Positions 58,193-64,000 of a stretch of DNA of 64,000 nucleotides are shown piece by piece. Under the pieces are notes generated by a model. It was not told the DNA's origin. It was given only the letters and a program-made list of their open reading frames with translations, and searched no databases. This DNA is from Atkinsonella hypoxylon. Its lineage: Eukaryota > Ascomycota > Sordariomycetes > Hypocreales > Clavicipitaceae. Within the stretch, counting starts at the first letter, position 1; every line of letters begins with the position of its first letter. The stretch covers positions 310,001-374,000 of the forward strand of contig JFHB01000003.1 of the NCBI GenBank assembly GCA_000729835.1, read 5' to 3'. The translations under genes were made by a program, and so were the position numbers.

Positions 58193-61100
58193 TCATGATC
58201 GCTCATCCCCGGCTTGTCGAGCCTTGCCTCGTCGCCTAAAAAAGTCCATGACTCGCTTGGCAGCTCCGCTGCTACCCTCATGACCCCGATACTCCTCTTG
58301 GTCATAGGCGTCGGTAAAACGTTTATGGTTCTTCTGCAGCATACCTCGTGTTCCACGGCTCGTGGTAGCTCGTCGGTTTCCATGGCTGTCTACATCTGAG
58401 AAGCCGTAGCTTCGAGATGTGGTCTGCTGCTCGGTTGGCGGTCGTCGCATATCTATCGAAGATTCTGAGCCGCTGTTGAAGTGGGAGTCGGACTGCATAT
58501 AAGGTGGTATAGCATTTGGTCGTTGGCTGTCTAGTTGTGCTGACGCGTAGCGCTGATGGCGTACAGGACTCGAGTCGGATGTGTCTTGTCGCACGTTGTG
58601 GCCATACGCATCGTCGAAGAACGGAGTACTGCCTCTGGCATGCTCAGGAGCTGTCACATTTCTTGTAATATCCAGTCGACCGGGCTGGATGGCTAAGTCC
58701 GTATGAGAGCCGATCTCTGATGACATCCGCTCAGGGTATTCTTTACCCAGACCAATAGATTTCAGTGAGAAGGATGCCGGTAGCAGAGAGAACCGTTTCC
58801 CTTCCTTCTTTTCAGTAGAAGCCTGTGATCCTGTCATACTGCCACTTCGCTTCTTTCCTATTCCCAGTGAAAAAGACCGCCGAGAAGCTCGCGAATCCAT
58901 CGAGGTCCTACCCGCTGAGTCTTCTACCTGCGTAATGGCGTTGGCCATGCTAACAGGGGGATACTTCTTGGACTTCTCAGTTTGCTGGGGTTCTGGCTTC
59001 TTTTTTCCTCGTCCACCAAAAACAGAGCCGCTACGTCCCAGAAGCCTCGATCCAAGGTCTCCTATTGTGCTTGATCTTTTGTGGCCGCGCCCTTCGTTGA
59101 CCCGTCCGTCATGCAAACGTGACACTCTAGCGAATTTCGGTGGCATACTCATACTCGTTCGGCCCATGGCGTCGTCATCATCAGCATTGGCCGGCTGCTG
59201 GATACGTCCCTGTACATTGGTATCGGCTAAAGTTGGGGGAGCAGGCTGCCCATAATTGCCCCGCGACTGCAAAGTCATGGATGCAGCCGACTGCATAGAG
59301 CCGCCAGTATGAGGTCTTGCTGCCGTTACCGTTCCAGTCATATAGGCATTGTCCGTTGTCGCACGAGTCTCTCGAGGACGAACTGCCCCAGAAATTTGGG
59401 CACTGGGTGCCCGCTTAGGTTGAGACGACCTGCTGTAGACGTCCTGCGGCTCTTGCGGGAGGGCTTTGTCTCTTGTAGATGAGACTGGGCGGTTTTCCTC
59501 GGGTTCTCGATTGACAGAAACCGTTGGCCGTGAAACAACATCTCCTCCACGTTGTGTCTGTGTAATTGGTGCAACATATTCAACTTGGACAGTTCGGCGC
59601 TTGGCATCTTTTGGTGTTCGGTAAGGCTCAGCCTCGGTGTCAATTTTGGCGTGCGCTTTGCCGAGTCCGCCAACAGGAGCCTGCAAGGGAGGTTTCTGCT
59701 TCGGCGCTTCTCGAACAGAAGCACTTCTGGTAACCATGGACGCATTAACGAACTCGTGGGTGGTGGCTGTGGCGTTCTGGACATCCGAAGGAAGGGTTGT
59801 AGAGCTAGTGATAAACTCAACAAGATGCGCATATTCACTCAACCAACTGTGGCGAGCTACCTCGAATAAATCAGCTCGCTTTCGCGGGTTAGGAACCAGG
59901 ATTCGCCGTAGTAGGTCTCGAGCATGTGGTGTGACGTATTCAGGGAAAGTGAGGGGTGTTGAGACTATATATTTATAGAGCAGGTTGATGTTGTCTCCTT
60001 CGGGGTTCGCTGGGTCGTCATCGAACGGAAGATACCCTGCCAGCATGGCATACTATTCGACATGTTAAAGTCGATCCTCAGATGTAATCACACAAGCCTG
60101 AAGATGTAAGTAGAATCCCTTCACTCACCAGAATGACACCACAACTCCAAACATCTACCTTCCTGCCAGTGTAGAGTGAGTCGCTCACTACTAGCTCTGG
60201 TGCGGCATAACAAGGACTACCACAGCTTGTCTGCATCAAATCACCTTTTCTCATTCCATTAGGTTTGATTTTGTCTAGGCCCATTCTCTTAACAAACTCA
60301 CGATCCGTGAGGTTAAGCTCCTCCTCCTCCAGAAGCTCTTCGTTTGGATCAAACGTATTGGCGAAGCCGAAATCAGTAATAATGATGTTGCGATTGCGGT
60401 CCAACAACAAGTTTTCCAACTTCAGATCTCTGTGTACTATGCCCTTTTTGTGCAAATAGCCAACTCCGGAGACAAGTTGAGAAAACAGCCTACGAGCTGA
60501 GTGGTCTTTCAGATATCTGTGGTTCAGAATGTAATCGAAAAGTTCTCCGCCAGATGCATACTCGAGAATAATACCAATGTACCGATCCGTCTCTATCATG
60601 TCTATTAATCGCACAATATTGGGGTGCTGAACGCCTCGTAAAATGGTGACTTCGCGTCTAATTTTGCCTAAACGGGATGGGTTTCCACCCACTGTGTCTC
60701 TCTTGATCAACTTGATAGCGACCTGGAGAAGAAAGATAATCAGCCATGGTTAGCGGAGTGCCAAAGATCTAGCACGTGATGTTCAGCGTGTCATTACGTA
60801 CCTGAACGCTGCTGTCTTGTTTCCAGCCCAACTTGACCTTCCCAAACTCTCCCTCACCAATTGTGTTTCCGAGAATAAAATCACCAAACTTGGTGGTACC
60901 CTTGTGGCTGCGGCTGTGGTCTTGTCTGCTGCGACCACCACGGCGTTCATCAGTTGCTGTGCTCATGGCCACAACAGGGGCTGGTGCTGAGTCATGATGG
61001 TCAGAAGAGTCCTGATGGCTGGCGCGACCATTTGGTGTCGGGGCTCCGGAAATAGCTCGTGCTAGACTATCGCTCGCATCATGCATATGTTTTGAGCTCG

Positions 61101-61677
61101 TCGCAGGATTCGTGCGAATTGGTATCGACATATCTTGTGCTCGAGTTTCTCTGTTGCTAGACGGACGAACCTCCTCTTGTGTCTGATAAGTCTGTGCTGC
61201 TCGTTTGGTTCTCGGGACATCAAAAGTACCATTTGCGTCACCCCGCGACCCGATTCGTGATCCGTCCGCGTGTGCATGGCCCCGGGTGTTATTTAGTGCA
61301 TCACTCGAGTATTGATTCCTTCCAGCATTCGGACCTTGTTGGCCAGACGAGGATGTCCGTGGGGGAGCAACAGGAGGCATTGTCGTCGGACGTTCGGATC
61401 TAGGCGTACGCTGTTCTTGCGATACAGGGTTTGTACCGTTGCGGCTCGATCTTGATACACTAGGGTCGACAGAGTGAGTGCCACCACTTCCGCTCGTCTT
61501 GCGGGAGGGCGGTCGCCTCGACGAAGGGGATGAAGTTGCAGCCTGATGACCATTGTAGGTTTCCCGGGTTGGAGAAGAATGCGGTGAGCCGTATTGTCGG
61601 CTTGAGGTCGAGTTCAGTGGAGGAGAAGCCAGGGCGCTTGGTTGATGAGGGATTGGCTGCAAGGCTGCCGACGACAT
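58193..61677 (-). CDS. KIN4-like serine/threonine protein kinase
   Basis: Member of the Snf1/AMPK-related KIN4 group; in budding yeast Kin4 restrains mitotic exit when the spindle is mispositioned. Exons 61677-60802, 60722-60129 and 60052-58193 give 1109 residues. Introns are 79 and 76 bp, both phase 0. The ATG at 61677 (MSSAALQP) is the first in frame; the open frame further upstream has only a GTG. The kinase domain runs from about 265 to 560: GEGEFGKVKLG (P-loop), VAIKLIKRD (catalytic Lys), HRDLKLENLL, DFGFAN, an acidic activation-loop insert (ELLEEEELNL), GSPCYAAPE and DVWSCGVIL. The N-terminal 260 residues are Ser/Pro-rich and disordered, and the long C-terminal tail is Ser/Arg-rich. The acidic insert and YASGGELFDYILNHRYL support KIN4 rather than Snf1. 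Confidence 0.88.
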
Positions 61678-63725
61678 CTTCCCTTGCTGCACCTGCGTGG
61701 AAGCCTCTGCGAGTTGGTGAGCTCAGAGGCGGCAAGGTATTGCTGCGAGATGACGGCGACAAGGACAGTAAGGATATTATCAGGGCCGTTTCGGGATTAA
61801 GGTAAGCGATATCCCAACAATTAGTGAGTGATTCGATGCAAAGTAGGCAGATAGGGCGAAGCCGAAGCAGTTCTGTGGTGGCTTCAGCCTTTTCCACAGC
61901 TGCGAGGCGCTGCGATGCGTCTGTGTTGCGTTGTGTTGCCTCTGCTTTGCATCAACGCGCGAAACGCAACACGGCAAAAGAGAAATCAGCCAAACAGAAC
62001 AAACAGAATCAACGAGCCCGTTGCACGGGACTGGGGCAAAGCTGGAGTGTGCACCGTATGCAGCAAAAAAAAAAAATTTGAAAGTCCGGCCAGAGCTGAG
62101 TCAATGATGCAGGCCCCGTTATTTCATGGTTTCAGCAAAAAGAAGTCGCGGGCCACAGGCAATTGTTGTTTCGTCCAGCGTCGAGGCCAATATGCTGCGA
62201 GCCCCTGACTGGTGGACAGGCCTGGCGTTCAAGTGGACAAATTGAACGGGGCGGCGTCGCGAGAAACGGGAGGCTGGAGACTGAAGACGAAGCGCGCGAC
62301 GAGTGTATGAGGTCCCTAGGGGGCAGTAAGAGGTCAAGGGGGCTGACGTCGACAGCAAATAGCAGGCTAAGTCGCTTCGATGTTTTCTCAGTGCCTGGCC
62401 TGGGATAAAGCAGTCAAGATGCAACGCGAATTCTTCGAGTTTTGATAAAGTCAAGCAACTGTCGCTCCGGCCGTTGTGGATAGATATGGCACTCGTGTCA
62501 ATCTCACGCAAGTCTGGATCGGTAATTACTGGGGTGGGCGCTACGCGCAGGCGTGCAAGCGTGGTGTAATGGGCGTAACGCTGTTCGCCGCGGGCAGGTA
62601 ACCTCAACGGGGGTCAATCGGAACCCACTCTCGTCTGTTCGCGGCTGATTCGTCCTGCCAAGTATTTTCGCGGGCTCTTTGGCTCTTCGGCTCTTTGGCT
62701 CCTTGGCTCGAGCCTCGTCTCTTTGTACGCACGCTATGTCTTCACGCTATGTCTTGTCAAGCGTTGTCTGCACTCGATTGATCAATGATCAAGGTCGAGT
62801 CAAGATTTGATCGGTATGAGGTATATGAAGGAGGTGTGCAGCAGGTTCGGCCAGCTGGCGGCTGACAGGCGGGCACTGGTACCTACCTACTAGGTACCTA
62901 CCTGGTAGGCACCTGCACCTGCACTTGTTAGGTACAAACGGCGACTGAGAGCTTGCCCGTTTTGCGGCAGGAGCGTCGCGCACGAGAGCCCAATGCCTGG
63001 TCCAACTCGAAGGAAAAGGCAAAAGAGCGGAGGCCGAGTCTGTAGCTTCTAAAGAAAACACAGCACTTTTGAAAGAGTGAGAATCTCGTTCACGATCAGA
63101 AGATGATGCTGGCGTTTGACAACTGCGTAGTTATTATATTAGCTCCAAGGGAGGGAGATTGGATCCTCCAAGTGTATTAACCACCGAGGGCGCTCGGCAT
63201 AGACATGGCTGAAAAGGACTCCTGTGGGTTAATATGTGTGTACCTGGTTACCAGTCAGTGTCCTGGCCCGATACTATGCACCTAGGTACCTAGGTACCCA
63301 CAGCGAACAAGGGGGCAAGCGCGGCGGACCAAAAGAACGCCCAGGCTTGAATTCCAGGCAAGATTGCCAAATTGCTCATCCCAACCACAACAACGCGGTG
63401 GGACTAATTCAAGTCGCGCCTGCCCTCTGAGTTACATCCCTTAGACAGCCATCACGCCGCAAAGTGATCACCAGCCAGGATCTTCGCCAATTACAGGTGA
63501 GTTTGTAGCAGTCACTTATGTCTTCAATAGAAGCTCCAGCGTTCAGAAGTCATTGAATACCTACCTACCTAGGTACCTACAAGGAGACAATGGGTTGTAG
63601 GAATCGTCAGGAACACCATCCATCGCGTTCCAACTATAAAATGAAGTCGCATAGCATCCAAGTCATGGGTGAGCCACGCCAGATGCAGGCATGACGACGC
63701 AGGGCCGCCCATTCATTGCCTATCA
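61678..63725. other. Upstream region of kinase gene, with repeats
   Basis: Holds the kinase leader, an A run (62065-62077), a GGCTCTTTGGCTC-type repeat (about 62680-62712), and TAGGTACC motifs at 62878-62935, 63278-63300 and 63558-63582. No gene supported. Confidence 0.5.
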
Positions 63726-64000
63726 GGTCTAGGTAGGTACCTATTCGTGCGCCAACCCGGTTCCTGGTGACAGCTTGTAAGAGTAAGCGCTCTTGGATAA
63801 CAGTGTAGACATAGTGATAGAACTCTACGTAATGGTCACGAACTGTTATACAATCTATAACAGGCTAGCAGCTTCATCAGTTGGTAGCAATTAAAAACTC
63901 TGTCAGTCAGCAGCCTTCATCAATCAGTACTTTCGTCAATCTACTCCGTAGAGCTGCTCTAACACCAATCGGAACCTTGGTCGTCACTGTCAGACCTCCT
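63726..64000. mobile_element. Second copy of the MITE-like terminus, cut by window end
   Basis: From about 63730 the order TAGGTACCTA, CGTGCGCCAACCCGG, CCTGGTGACAGCTTGT repeats the left end of the 33.95-kb element with mostly transition differences. Following sequence is AT-rich with no gene. The opposite end would lie past 64000, so completeness cannot be judged. Confidence 0.4.

Overview
The window looks like a gene-bearing chromosomal segment of a filamentous ascomycete, most likely a Sordariomycete and probably Hypocreales. The support is direct: genes carry short spliceosomal introns (mostly 48-125 bp) with GT...AG ends and CTAAC-like branch points, 3' leaders and trailers are CT-rich, and the proteins are typical of filamentous ascomycetes (white collar-2, a UPF0658 Golgi protein, a LEU3-like Zn2Cys6 regulator). 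The species assignment is inference. No rRNA, convincing tRNA, CRISPR array or virus was seen.

Layout. 1-3.3 kb: one uncharacterised, probably regulatory gene on the minus strand. 3.3-16.3 kb: about 13 kb with no gene I can support, only simple repeats and scattered short open frames. 16.3-18.8 kb: LEU3-like transcription factor (-). 20.7-23.9 kb: a small spliced gene candidate, an aldehyde dehydrogenase and TIM10 (all +). 24.2-26.9 kb: STB6-like protein (-), divergent from RMD5/GID2 (+, 28.1-29.7 kb), with an 11-bp minisatellite between them. 30.8-32.3 kb: UPF0658 membrane protein (-). 33.95-34.4 kb: a MITE-like element. 34.7-36.8 kb: amidase (+) with a 17-nt microexon. 37.3-38.4 kb: small glycine/asparagine-rich fungal protein (-) with a possible 12-nt microexon. 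39.4-41.1 kb: wc-2 (-), divergent from rad50 (+, 44.0-48.0 kb). 48.4-55.0 kb: three minus-strand genes in a row, PPP4R2/PSY4, a SPRY-domain protein and a Ca2+/H+ antiporter. 58.2-61.7 kb: KIN4-like kinase (-). 61.7-64 kb: leader and repeats, ending in a second copy of the MITE terminus.

Most genes are single-copy housekeeping functions: mitochondrial import, GID ubiquitin ligase, DNA double-strand break repair, PP4 phosphatase, calcium storage, light and clock signalling, mitotic kinase. They do not form a biosynthetic cluster or operon. RAD50 and the PP4 subunit lie tail to tail and both act in the DNA damage response, but shared regulation is not shown.

No clearly new multi-gene system is visible. 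The most notable items are the 13-kb gene-poor block, the MITE-like element with termini recurring at 63.7 kb, the dispersed TAGGTACCTA and TACTCCGTA motifs, the two microexons, and the small spliced gene at 20.7 kb. Exon boundaries were set by hand from splice consensus, reading frame and remembered family similarity; no alignment or transcript data were available.
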